DNA of 64,000 bases from Flaveria trinervia (taxonomy: Eukaryota; Streptophyta; Magnoliopsida; Asterales; Asteraceae). The position numbers and the translations under genes are program-made. Shown in pieces: positions 22,191-33,410 of this stretch (position 1 is the stretch's first letter; every line of letters begins with the position of its first letter). Below the pieces are notes generated by a model, which was given only the letters and a program-made list of their open reading frames with translations, searched no databases and had not been told where the DNA came from. The stretch is from positions 51,515,214 through 51,579,213 of the forward strand of contig CM046451.1 of NCBI GenBank assembly GCA_025506515.1, in the 5' to 3' direction.

Positions 22191-23069
22191 GTCATAATCC
22201 CGTTTTAAAACCCAAAAACACCAAGCACCAAATCCCCCCAAATCGTATGAACCCTAGGTTCAATCGTCCCCCAAATTGAAGCATCAAATGATGTTTTTAA
22301 ACAAATAATCGTTAGGGCTTTTATTCCCCAACTGAAATCGAGTATGTATGTATGTTCAATTACCCGAATTTCGCACGGATCGATGATGAACACTCGAAGA
22401 ACAGCCGTGACTGTGTTGCGATTCGTTCAGGTTATAATCAATGATGAAACTCCAATTCGTTTCACAGAAAGCTTCGAGTAAGCTAAATGATGAGAAGCCC
22501 TATGTTGATTTTGAGTTTTGATGCTCAGAAGATGATATTCGAGTAGTTGCAGGTTCGCGAAAGAGTGATGATCGAATGCTTATGCTCGCGTTTGATTCAG
22601 ATGAAATTGGGAGTTGTAATGATTAGTATCAGACAAACGTTCGTTTAAGTTTAGTTAATTTGATCATTATTAGCCTTAAACGCTCAAACGGTTCTTTGCA
22701 TTAGATAGCCTCGGTTACTCGATGATTCGAGTAGTAACCGATGGTTTAACTCAATTAAATCAGGCATTTAAGTTCGAAACTGCAGAAAGAATGATTTGGG
22801 TCGGTTTTGGTTTAAGATTTGAAGAAAAACGGGTGATTTGAAGCCGCCGGAGCTCGGCCGGAGAATGGCCGGAGCTCTCGCCGGATTCACGGGTTTAAGA
22901 GTGGGGGGGGTTGGGTTGTAACTTTTAAAGTTACAATTCGACCCCTGTAGTTTAACTTATTATTATTTTATGCTTAACCTTTGTATTAAAGTTTGTAAAT
23001 TAACAATAAACCCCCTTGAACTTTGTTTCTTTTTAAGTTTCAACCATTTTAAGTTTACTAACCTAATAA

Positions 23070-23115
23070 ATTATTATTATTGTTATTATTATTATTGTTA
23101 TTATTACTATTTTTT
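23070..23115. repeat. ATT/GTT microsatellite in Gypsy C left LTR
   Basis: An imperfect (ATT)n tract, interrupted by GTT, has a counterpart of different length near 30935-30975 in the other LTR. Confidence 0.85.
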
Positions 23116-23304
23116 ATTGTTATTATTTCATTTATTAAAATCATTTATTAGTTATTGTTATCTAATAATTATTATCTTTCAAGTTAAATGATAATAACCA
23201 ATTATGGCATCAGTAACCTATAAGTCTCATGAATGACACAACTAACCCATGCAAGAATTTAACAAAACTAACAATAAATTAACCCAAAATTTCAAGATGT
23301 TACA

Positions 23305-23317
23305 GTCTCCCCTACTT
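23305..23317 (-). other. Gypsy C polypurine tract
   Basis: The minus strand reads AAGTAGGGGAGAC directly before the 3' LTR; it is the plus-strand primer site. Confidence 0.85.
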
Positions 23318-23337
23318 GAAAGAATTTCGTCCCGAAA

Positions 23338-26300
23338 TTAAGATGAAACTAAGCAAACAAATACGGGTATCTCTCTTTTATGATCTTCACGCTCCCAAGT
23401 GAACTCGGCTCCACATTTGTTTTCCCAACGGACTTTAACGATAGGTGTGGTAGTTGTTCGGGTTTTCTTCAGGGTGCGATCCATAATCTCCACAGGCTTC
23501 TCAACAAAGTGCAATGACTCATCAACTTGAATTTCCTCTAGTGGGACATGCAAATTTTCATCAGTCAAGCACTTCCTCAGGTTCGAGACATGAAAGACAG
23601 GATGAACTCCGCTAAGTTCAGAAGGTAACTCCAGTTTGTAAGCCACTTTCCCAATTCTTTTCAAAATCTTGAAAGGTCCTACAAAGCGTGGGGCTAACTT
23701 ACCCTTCTTCCAAAACGTACAACACCCTTCCATGGAGAGACTTTAAGAAGAACCATGTCGTCGACTTGAAACTCCAATGGTTTGCGTCTTTTGTCGGCAT
23801 AACTCTTTTGGCGACTTCTAGCCACCTCAAGATTATTTCGTATTTTGGAAATTTTGTCGGTCGTTTCTTGAATAAGTTCCGGCCCAGTGATAATATTTTC
23901 CCCAATGTCAGTCCAACAGATTGGGGAACGACATTTACGGCCATACAAAGCCTCGAATGGTGCCATTTTGATACTTGAGTGATAACTATTGTTATACGAA
24001 AATTCCGCGAGCGGTAAATGCGTATCCCAATCACCACCAAAATCAAGGACACAAAGTCGTAACAGATCCTCGAGGGTTTGGATTGTTCGTTCGGTTTGAC
24101 CATCGGTTTGAGGATGGTAAGCCGTACTTAAATCCAATTGAGTTCCCAAAAGCTCTTGCATCGAAGACCAGAAGTGTGAAGTGAAACGAGCATCTCGATC
24201 AGAAATGATGTGTAAGGGCACGCCATGACGACTCACAATTTCATCAACATAGATTCGGGCTAGCCTCGAAACCTTGTACGTGTCTCGTATGGGTATGAAA
24301 TGTGCTGTCTTGGTCAAACGGTCAACGATGACCCAAATGCTATCATGACCACGAGGTGTACGAGGTAACTTGGTTATGAAATCCATGGATATATGTTCCC
24401 ATTTCCACATAGGAATTTCAGGTTGCTCAAGTAAACCACTTGGTCGTTGATGCTCGGCTTTAACCCTTGCACACGTGAGACACTTAGAAACATAAGATGC
24501 GATATCTTTCTTCATTCCAGGCCACCAATATTGACCACGCAGGTCCATGTACATCTTATCGGAGCCAGGATGAACAGAATATCGGGTTTGATGAGCTTCG
24601 TTCATAATGAAGTGCCGAAGGTTGTCACGATTCGGGATCCAAAGTCGATTCAAGAAGTACCACATGCCGTTCGGTTTTGTCTCCAATTGTGACCGTACGT
24701 TAGTCATCAAATCTTCATTTCCTTCGTCGGTTAGTGCCACTTGTTGAGCCTCGCGAATGCACATCTCGAGGTCACTATCGATCCTTATGTTTTGAAGCAT
24801 GATAGTAGCCTCGTTGACATCCACATGAATCTCGGTATCAAATTCTCCTAGTGTATCAAACCATTGCCTTCGATCTCGAATTTCTTGAAGCGAGACAGTC
24901 TTGTTGTGGACCTTGCGACTTAGTGCGTCGGCTACAACATTCGCCTTTCCAGGATGATAGCGAATGTCGCAGTCGTAGTCACTAATCAACTCAATCCAAC
25001 GTCTTTGTCTCATGTTGAGATCCTTTTGATTGAACACGTGTTGGAGACTCTTATGATCGGTGTAGACTATACATTGCGTCCCATATAAGTAGTGTCGCCA
25101 AATCTTCAATGCAAAAACCACCGCACCAAGTTCAAGATCATGCGTTGTGTAGTTAACTTCATGCACCTTCAATTGTCTTGACGCGTATGCTATAACTTTG
25201 CCTCGTTGCATGAGAACACAACCCAGACCTTGATTAGAAGCATCACAATATACAGTAAAGTCGTCGTTTCCATCGGGTAGTGTGAGAATAGGAGCATTAC
25301 ACAACTTGCGTTTCAATGTCTCGAAAGCCTCTTCTTGCTCGGGTCCCCATTCAAAAAGTCGATTCTTTTGGGTTAGTGCCGTTAATGGTTTAGCAATCTT
25401 CGAGAAATTTGCTATGAACCTACGGTAGTATCCCGCTAAACCCAGAAAAGAACGAACCTCGGTTGGGGTTGTGGGAATGCACCAATTCTTCACCGCTTCA
25501 ATCTTGGAGGATCAACGTGAATACCTTGGCTATTCACCACATGTCCTAAGAATTGAACTTCTTCTAACCAAAATCACACTTGGAAAGCTTAGCGTACAAT
25601 TGCTCCTTCTTCAAAAGTTCAAGAACTTGTCGCAAGTGTGTCTCGTGATCGACTCTCGTCTTAGAATAGATAAGAATGTCATCAATGAACACGATTACGA
25701 ATTTATCCAAATACGGTTTACATACTCGATTCATGAGATCCATGAACACGGCAGGTGCATTGGTCAAACCAAAAGGCATAACCATGAACTCGTAGTGCCC
25801 ATATCGAGTACGAAAAGCGGTCTTTGGAATGTCATCATTGTGAACACGTAGTTGATGATACCCAGAGCGTAGATCGATCTTTGAGAATTGAGTTGCCCCT
25901 TGAAGTTGGTCGAAGAGATCATCGATTCGGGGAAGAGGGTATCGGTTTTTATAGTAAGCTTGTTGAGTTCCCGGTAGTCGATGCACATACGAAATGACAA
26001 CCATCCTCTTCTTCACAAACAGTACAGGTGCGCCCCACGGTGATGAACTAGGGCGAATAAAACCCTTATCGGTCAACTCTTGCAGTTGACTAGCGAGCTC
26101 TTGCATTTCAGAAGGTGCAAGACGATAAGGCGATTTAGCCACAGGGTTTGCACCAGGGATTAAATCAATCTTGAACTCAACTTCTCGCACGGGAGGTAAC
26201 CCTTTAAGATCTTCGGGAAAAACATCGGGAAAGTCTCGCACAACAGGAATGTCCTTCAACTCCTTACCCTTGGCTTTCGTATTAACACATATGCCATGAA

Positions 26301-26730
26301 AGCCATGTAGTTTTTACTCAAGCACTTACGGGCCTTGATACAAGACATGAGTTTGAGTCTTTGGGACGATTTCTCCCCAAAGACCTTCAAAGTATCTCCA
26401 GTCGGTAACGGAATTCGGATACACTTCTCGAAACATAGAATTTCCGCACGGTGTTTGGCTAACCAATCCATGCCAATGATAACATCAAAGCTTCCCAATT
26501 GCATAGGAATAAGGTCGACGAAAAACTCGTGTTCGTTAAGGCTTAAAGTGCAGTCGTGTATTACGACGTCCACGACAATAGATTTTCCGTCGGCGATTTC
26601 GACAGTGAAAGATCTTTCTAGATTGACGCGCGGTTTAGAAAGTAAAACCTCGAATTCCAGGGACACGAAACTCCTATCGGCACCCGAATCAAACAATACA
26701 GATGCATAATGTTATTTACGAGATACATAC
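23338..26730 (-). pseudogene. pol: Gypsy C protease, RT, RNase H, integrase, chromodomain
   Basis: In order on the minus strand: protease VLFDSGADRSFVS (near 26665-26705); RT with PYRLAPSEM, RSGYHQLRV and the intact active site VIVFIDDILIYSK; RNase H with YCDASNQGLGCVL and TDHKSLQHVF; integrase with the HHCC domain (RYSVHPG..CLTCARVKAEHQ) and catalytic landmarks MDFITKLPR, ISDRDARFTSHFW, YHPQTDGQTERTIQTLED. The C-terminal region, EIMDRTLKKTR..VKVRWENKCGAEFTWERED, resembles the Tekay-type chromodomain. Single-base shifts near 26705, 26270, 26010, 25500 and 23710 break the frame. The long open stretch 23694-25493 shows little decay. If expressed intact it would process, copy and integrate the element. 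Confidence 0.9.
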
Positions 26731-26830
26731 CTGTTTGGTAACAACCTATTATTGATATGATGAATATATAGGAAATTTTGCAAGACAAGAAAAAGAAAAA
26801 AAAAAGACTAGAAGAAATTTAACGGCGTAC
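26731..26830 (-). other. Putative 100-bp GT-AG intron at the gag-protease boundary
   Basis: On the minus strand the segment begins GTACGC at 26830 and ends AAACAG at 26731. It is T-rich and has an in-frame TAG (26808-26810) soon after its start. Joining its flanks gives VNGMYLVNN, which matches VSGMFLVNQ of Gypsy D and VTGTFLGNQ of Gypsy A, where nothing is inserted. Unspliced RNA would end Gag here; spliced RNA would join Gag to protease. A plain insertion of foreign DNA is the alternative. Confidence 0.6.
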
Positions 26831-28048
26831 CATTCACCACTTCGTTGTTGGCTTGCGCTTGGTTGGCGTTGATGTTGAAAGCCCTTCCACGAGCCGATGG
26901 CACAGTTCCCGCATTGCGAGGACATTGAGGGCGAATATGACCAGCCTCACCACAGTTGTAGCAGGTTCGGTTGGTAAGCATGGCAGTGTTGTTTGGCGCA
27001 CGAAGACAAGTAGCCACTAAATGACCATACTTTCCACACAGAGAGCAGACTCGACATGGAATGTTGCTTGCATGGTGGTACTTGCACGTGTTACACATAG
27101 GATGTGGACCAGCATAAACCTTAGCCATGGGAGCTTGATTCGCAACCATCATTTGTTTTTGAGGAGCATTAGGAGCGGTCACGGCGTAGTTGCGTGTCGA
27201 GATGAACTTACGCTTCTTGTTTTGGGAAGATGACTCGGCCCTTACCTCCTTTGTTGCCTCGGGTGTCACCTTCACCATAGCCTTGGAACCCTTTGCCGAC
27301 ATCGTGCCAGCTCTTATATGATTCTCGGTGAGCTGTGCAGTGATAGTAATCGCTTCCTCTAAAGTTGTGGGCCTACTACCCACCACAGCATCTTGAATTT
27401 GAGGTGGCACCCCCTTGATAAATTTCTCGATGTTACGGGGCACGGTGTCCACCATGTGTGGTAGAAGCATACTCAACTCATGATGTCGGGTGGAATAAGC
27501 CAAGTGATTCCCACCATCTTGTTTAAGGTTCCAGAATTCCTCCTCCAGCTTTTGTAACTCGCTTCTTGGGCAGAACTTTTGGATCATAATATCTTTGAAT
27601 TCCTCCCAGGGCATCGCCATTGCAACCTCAGTTCCCGGTTTCTCTTTTCACTATTCCACCAAGTTAGCGCTCGTTGTTGAAGAACACTTGTGGCATAGCG
27701 AACCTTGAGCTCATCGGGGCACTCGCTAATAATAAATGTGTTCTCCATACCTTCAAACCACTCGAGAAGTCCCGTGGCTCCCTTTTCCACTAAAACAGTG
27801 GGTTTGCACGAGTTGAAGTGTTTGAAAGTGCAAGTACGATTGTTCCCGTGTTGATCATTCCTGTTTTGATTGTTGCTATTGTCTCCATTAGCACCACTAT
27901 TGTTCCCATTGGTATTGTTGTTGCTATTAGCCATTAGTGTGCTATTAAGTTCAGCAACCATCGTCGGGAGAACGGCAGCCATTTGTCGTGCAATCATGGC
28001 AGCCAGCTTACGGTCGGAACTTCCACGCTTTCCATGGTGACGAGACAT
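26831..28048 (-). pseudogene. gag: Gypsy C gag
   Basis: It starts at MSRHHGKRGSSDRKLAAMIA (28048). An Asn-rich stretch lies near residues 45-75, then TFKHFNSCKPTVLVEKGATG and ALTWWNSEKRN. A one-base loss near 27635 shifts the frame, which resumes at AMPWEEFKDIMIQKFCPRSE. Zinc-binding motifs include CNTCKYHHASNIPC, CSLCGKYGHLVATC and CYNCGEAGHIRPQC near the C-terminus. Gag packages the RNA. Apart from the single shift the gene is well preserved. It runs straight into the intron-like segment. Confidence 0.9.
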
Positions 28049-28709
28049 GCTGGATATACAAAATGAGTTAGTTACAGGAGCGGGGATAACAGAGGATAGT
28101 AGTTTAACAAAGATAAGCTAAGAGTTTTTAAGGTACACGGGATGTTTCCATTTGGTAACGCATTACCATTTGAAAACGTTGACACGTCAAGGTGAATTGA
28201 CCCATTTACCTTAGAAATTTGTGTATGTTGACCATAGTTTATCACTCATCCCAGAAATCCCCAGGTAAGCATAACTAGTCCCGTAGGATTTATGCGATAT
28301 GCTTGCCTTAGCCCGAGGGCCTTTTGCCAGGAAAACCAGGATACAGGTGTCTATGTGTCACACAATATTTCTTAGGTTCATAGAATCAAAACCTTGATGG
28401 GATTATATAGATTAGACATAACGTCTAAAGATCCAAGTCATAACATAAGCATAATATTCCACGCGTCGACGAGAATAAGATTAAGAGAGTTCATGTTCGG
28501 GGGAGTCAAAGAGTCAAAGTTAAGTTTAGGGAGACAAATAACAATGGTTAGGCAATCCTATGCTAAGGCATCAAATTGCACGTAAGGGGCATAGCATTAT
28601 GTAGCATGAAAAGTATATAATTTACAAGATAGAAATATAATTCTATAAGGTTCATGCATACTATAGCCTAGGTCACCATTTCTAATAACCTAGATCCCTA
28701 TAGTTATGG
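28049..28709 (-). other. Gypsy C 5' leader
   Basis: This 660-bp non-coding leader lies between primer site and gag start. I saw no ORF or clear structure. Minus-strand transcripts from the right LTR would pass through it. Confidence 0.75.
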
Positions 28710-28721
28710 GCTCTGATACCA
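28710..28721 (-). other. Gypsy C primer binding site
   Basis: The minus strand reads TGGTATCAGAGC three bases after the 5' LTR end. Confidence 0.9.
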
Positions 28722-28724
28722 ATC

Positions 28725-31174
28725 TGTCACACCCCAACCTTGACGGCGGAAACGTCGAGGAGTGAGAGTTAAGATCGTTCACAGCCACATAACGCTATTA
28801 AATAATCCAAATATAATTTAAACATAAGTTTCAATTGTCACATTACAAACATAGTTTCAAAGAAAATAAAAGCATAACATAGAATGTAACAAATCATTCT
28901 ATTTTTTATTAATCTAGGTCCATTCCTAGATTGTGCAAGCTTCAATGTGTAGGAATCAAACTTGGGCGTTTCCTGAAACATGTTAAAAATAAAAAGTCAA
29001 CATAAAAATGTTGGTGAGCATTCCATAGTTTTCAATACATAAGTATATAAAAGATGGCAATTCAAGTCATAAGTTAGTGAATATAGTGATTAGGGATGCT
29101 ATGGTCCATGCAACAATCAAACCTTGACAATGTTTTACAAGTCTCAAACGTTAAAAGTATATACAATCAGCTAAGTGTACTTGGATCAACCAAGCAGGCT
29201 TGTCTTACCCATAGATCTATGACTTCGCTGGGCTAGCAATAGTTAATGATTGTACATATAACGCCATAACATGGTAATCACACAAGTTCAACTAACCACA
29301 ACTTAACATGATGTATTGCCATAAAGTTTACAAGTCTCAAATAAGTTACAAGTGCAAAGTATAAGTTAACATGTTTCACCCCAAAGTGTGAAAGTATAAA
29401 AAGGGGTATAGAATACTCACTTGATCAAATAGTATATATTTGATGATTAATATGAATAATAATAAGCAACGATTCAACGTAATCTTTCACAATGCACCTA
29501 AAACAAAATATATATTTACAAGGTTACAATTTAATAATCTATTTAATGGTTTAACGAGACTAGGGTTTCAATTTGGTATTTGAGGGTCTTAATAATTTGA
29601 TGACGTTGGTTAGCGAATCATATATATGTTTTAGTCCAAGAAAAATGTCATGTATCAAATTTTTAAGGAATTAAATCCTTTATAATAATTTGTGAAGGTT
29701 AATTATAAAATATATAATTCTATAATTATCATGATTAATCCATAATTGTATAGTGTCCAAATAATTAAATGATTTACCAATATTATATAAAGTCTAATTT
29801 TAAAAATATACTTTGCTAATTTTATTTTATAAGAAAATTGTTAAGGTGGTTAAAGTGATAAATTTATAGAAAATAATAGGATAGCTTTAAAATAACAAAA
29901 TTTACAAAACATTTTTATTATAGTTTTCAGAAAATTTTAAATACTTTTTTAAAGGCTGAAAAGCCCAAAAAAATATATTGGAGGTCGCCGGGTTCGAACC
30001 CGGGACCTCTCGTACACGAAGTGAGTGGGTAACCAGTGAACCAAGGCTCTCAGCCGCGGTCATAATCCCGTTTTAAAACCCAAAAACACCAAGCACCAAA
30101 TCCCCCCAAATCGTATGAACCCTAGGTTCAATCGTCCCCCAAATTGAAGCATCAAATGATGTTTTTAAACAAATAATGTTAGGGCTTTTATTCCCCAACT
30201 GAAATCGAGTATGTATGTATGTTCAATTACCCGAATTTCGCACGGATCGATGATGAACACTCGAAGAACAGCCGTGACTGTGTTGCGATTCGTTCGGTTA
30301 TAATCAATGATGAAACTCCAATTCGTTTCACAGAAAGCTTCGAGTAAGCTAAATGATGAGAAGCCCTATGTTGATTTTGAGTTTTGATGCTCAGAAGATG
30401 ATATTCGAGTAGTTGCAGGTTCGCGAAAAAGGTGATGATCGAATGCTTATGCTCGCGTTTGATTCAGATGAAATTGGGAGTTGTAATGATTAGTATCAGA
30501 CAAACGTTCGTTTAAGTTTAGTTAATTTGATCATTATTATCCTTAAACGCTCAAACGGTTCTTTGCATTAGATAGCCTCGGTTACTCGATGATTCGAGTA
30601 GTAACCGATGGTTTAACTCAATTAAATCAGGCATTTAAGTTCGAACCTGCAGAAAGAATGATTTGGTCGGTTGGTTTAAGATTTGAAGAAAAAAACGGGT
30701 GATTTGAAGCCGCCGGAGCTCGGCCGAGAATGGCCGGAGCTCTCGCCGGATTCACGGGTTAAGAGTGGGCGGGGGTTGGGTTGTAACTGTTCAAGTTACA
30801 ATTCGACCCCTGTAGTTTAACTTATTATTATTTTATGCTTAAACCTTTGTATTAAAGTTTGTAAATTAACAATAAACCCCCTTGAACTTTGTTTCTTTTT
30901 AAGTTTCAACCATTTTAAGTTTACTAACCTAATAAATTATTATTATTATTATTATTATTATTGTTATTATTACTATAATTTTTATTGTTATTATTTCATT
31001 TATTAAAATCATTATATTAGTTATTGTTATCTAATAATTATTATCTTTCAAGTTAAATGATTAATAAACCAATTATGGCATCAGTAACCTATAAGTCTCC
31101 TGAATGACACAACTAACCCATGCAAGAATTTAACAAAACTAAAAATAAATTAACCCAAAATTCAAGATGTTACA
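28725..31174 (-). repeat. Gypsy C 5' LTR (right)
   Basis: It has TGTCACACCCC...GATGTTACA ends and aligns fully with 20858-23304. It carries the better-preserved tRNA-like unit at 29967-30057. It would hold the Pol II promoter for the element, read leftward. Confidence 0.95.
29967..30057 (-). ncRNA. tRNA-like Pol III unit in Gypsy C right LTR (putative)
   Basis: On the minus strand: A-box-like TTGGTTCACTGG (30033-30044), B box GGTTCGAACC (29991-30000) and a T7 run (29967-29973) that could terminate Pol III. The B box lies in a strong hairpin, GAGGTCCCGGG..CCCGGCGACCTC. The distance between boxes, about 32 bp, is within the normal range. The module is in both LTRs, so it was in the element before insertion. 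Confidence 0.55.
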
Positions 31175-31179
31175 ATAGT
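31175..31179 (+). repeat. Target duplication ATAGT, right copy (Gypsy C)
   Basis: It matches 20853-20857. Copia II gag resumes here, continuing EEEIV with KNSSEKSVKRR in the same frame. Confidence 0.95.
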
Positions 31180-32118
31180 GAAGAATTCCTCTGAGAAGAG
31201 TGTGAAGAGGAGGATTCCAAGAAGGCACCTATCCTTCAAAAGAGAAGAAGAAGACTGTGATGACCAAGTTCATGAGAAAGAACTTGAGCAGAGAAAGAGC
31301 AAAAGAAAGGCAAGGAAGGCTTAAGAGATCAAGACTACTTTTGACTCTAAGCAGAAACAAGTTTTCATATCTATAGGATCAAAGTAGTAAGGACTGAAGA
31401 CATAACCAAACTCTTCTGCTAAGAGTTCTGGTTCTGTTCAACTCATCTCAATAATAAGAAGAAGACTAATCTGCTGTGTACCATTGCTGCACAGCCTAGA
31501 CCATCAAACTCTAAAAACAGTTCCCAGCCTGAAGGAATGTCTCAGCATCTGCAAAGATGAAGGTGGAGAAGGGATGTGACCAAAGCCAGTGTTGTTCCAG
31601 CAGATGACTCTAGTGAAGAAGAAAATGATATGTGTCATGTGTGAAAGTATGACTCACATTGCAAAGGATTGTCCTTACAATCCTAAAAGTACTATCCATA
31701 TGGCCAAGACAAAGACTTCAAAGAGTTCCAAGAACATTCAAGCTTCGAAAGAAAACCTATTTCCTTCGGAAGCTCCAAGTCTAAGAAAAAGGGAAGTGGA
31801 AAATTACCCTCGGAAGAGAAGTTGGCCTCGGAAGAAAGGAGTTCTTTCGAAGCACTGAAGTCTGTTGCAGTGTCTGTAGAATCTTCCGAAGGTTCAGTCA
31901 TCAAAACTTCCAAATTTCCAAAAGCTTCCGATGTTTTCAAGGTCAAGTCTAAGACTCCAATGGTGGTGTGGAAGTCTAAGAAAGACCAAGTGACTGAGAA
32001 TTCTCCATCAAGAACAGCTCAAGATCCTCTTAGCATAACCATAGGATCTATTACTGTTGCATTACCTTCTGTTTCTGAGCCTAAGACAAGCAAGGCTTGG
32101 GTTTCCAAATGTAACTAA
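31180..32118 (+). pseudogene. gag: Copia II gag hinge with second zinc knuckle
   Basis: The reading resumes after Gypsy C as KNSSEKSVKRRIPRR, and a stop follows near 31321. A second zinc knuckle, CVMCESMTHIAKDC, lies near 31633-31674. A Ser/Lys-rich stretch follows (31690-31960) in which CTTCGGAAG-type words recur, so the coding sequence carries the same motif as the 3' non-coding region. It ends KTSKAWVSKCN, a conserved end just before protease in such elements. Confidence 0.8.
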
Positions 32119-32149
32119 TTCTTTTCATTGTACAAGGACAACTCAAGAC

Positions 32150-33410
32150 AAACAAAAATGTCTGGATCATTGATAGTGGTTGTTCCAGGCACATGACAGG
32201 CAATAGGTCACTACTCTAGAACTTTGAAAGAATTGATGGAGGACCAGTTGCTTTTGGAGGAGATTAAGGTGGTTACATTTCTGGAAGGGGCATGGTCACA
32301 ATTGGTAAGCTCAGCATTTAAAAGGTAAACTTTGTCAAAGAGCTTGGGTACAATCTTCTAAGTGTATCCCAATTTTGTGATCAGAGTCATAACATGCTGT
32401 TTACTGAGCATGAGTGCATTGTTCTCAAGCCTGGTGTGGTTATTCCTCATGAGCATATTCTGCTTAGAGCCCCCAGGAAAGGGAACATGTACAAGATGGA
32501 TTTGCAAGAAACATCTCCCTCTGGAGAAGTTTTAAGCTTTATGGTCTAAAGCCAATAGTGATGAGTTTTTCCTATGGCATAAAAGAATGTGACATGTAAA
32601 CTTTAAGAACATGCATAAATTAATAAGAATGATTTGGTAACTAGAATACCAAAGAAAGAGTTTACAAGTGATGATCATTGTGTTGCTTGCCTGAAAGGGA
32701 AGCAACACAAGGTATCTCATAGGCCTAAGGAAAGGAACTCGATCACTACACCCCTACACTTGTTACATATGGATCTCTTTGGCCCCACCAGTGTAATAAG
32801 TCTAGGAAGGACCTCTTACTGCTTAGTGATCACATATGACTTTACAAGATTCACTTGGGTTTTCTTCCTTTGAACTAAGGATGAGACTCTTAAGATTCTA
32901 AAGAGTTTCATCTTGAAGATTGAGAATCAATCTGATCACAAGATCAAAATCACAAGATGTGATCAGGGAACTAAATTCAAGAACCAAATCCTTTATGCTT
33001 CTGTGATGAAAATGGTATTGCACGACAAAACAGTGCTCCCAGGACTCCTCAACAGAATCGTGTTGCTGAGAGAAGAAACATGACACTGATTGAAGCTGCA
33101 AGAACAAAGCTCTCTGACTCTAAGCTGCCCATCACCTTCTGGACAGAGGCAGTCAACACTGCCTGCTATGTGCAGAATAGAGTTTTAGTGGTCAAGACTC
33201 ATGGCAAGACTCCTTATGAACTTTGGTACAAGAGGAAACCTTTCATTGGTTTTCTCTGGTCATTTGGATGTCCTTGCACTATCTTAAATACGAAAGATCA
33301 AATTGCCAAGTTTGCTGAGAAATCAGATGATGGACACTTTATTGGTTACTCTTCTCAAGCTAAGGCTTATAGAGTGTACAATCTTAGAACGAAAATTGTG
33401 AGGAGTTAGC
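32150..33410 (+). pseudogene. pol: Copia II protease and integrase (broken)
   Basis: Protease reads VWIIDSGCSRHMTG near 32158-32201. Integrase shows HHCC remnants ending CVACLKGKQHKVSH near 32674-32715. The core has LLHMDLFGPTS and RCDQGTKFKNQ (catalytic Asp kept), then NTACYVQNRVLVVKTHGKTP and KSDDGHFIGYSSQAKAYR-type sequence. Stops lie near 32265, 32541 and 32872, with several shifts. Processing and integration would not be possible from this copy. Confidence 0.85.

Larger units (their letters stand above)
20858..23304 (-). repeat. Gypsy C 3' LTR (left)
   Basis: It begins TGTCACACCCC and ends AAGATGTTACA on the plus strand, and aligns along its whole length to 28725-31174. Differences are mostly single-base indels. 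It contains a tRNA-like Pol III unit (22099-22190) and an ATT microsatellite (23070-23115). ORFs in it are not genes. Confidence 0.95.
20858..31174 (-). mobile_element. Gypsy C: complete Tekay-type chromovirus, 10.3 kb
   Basis: Paired LTRs of 2,447 and 2,450 bp, a 5-bp target duplication (ATAGT), a primer site and a purine tract are all present. The minus strand encodes Gag, protease, RT, RNase H, integrase and a C-terminal chromodomain-like region, the order of plant chromoviruses. The LTRs are nearly identical, so the insertion is young. Four or five single-base shifts break pol. It differs from Gypsy A, B and D by an extra 100 bp at the gag-protease boundary. Confidence 0.95.

Noticed and set aside
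22113..22194. A genuine tRNA gene
   Set aside because: B box and A-box-like sequences are present, but I could not fold a proper cloverleaf with acceptor and anticodon arms. It is listed only as a tRNA-like Pol III unit.
22970..23191. Tyr/Leu-rich 73-codon ORF
   Set aside because: It comes from the ATT microsatellite in the Gypsy C LTR.
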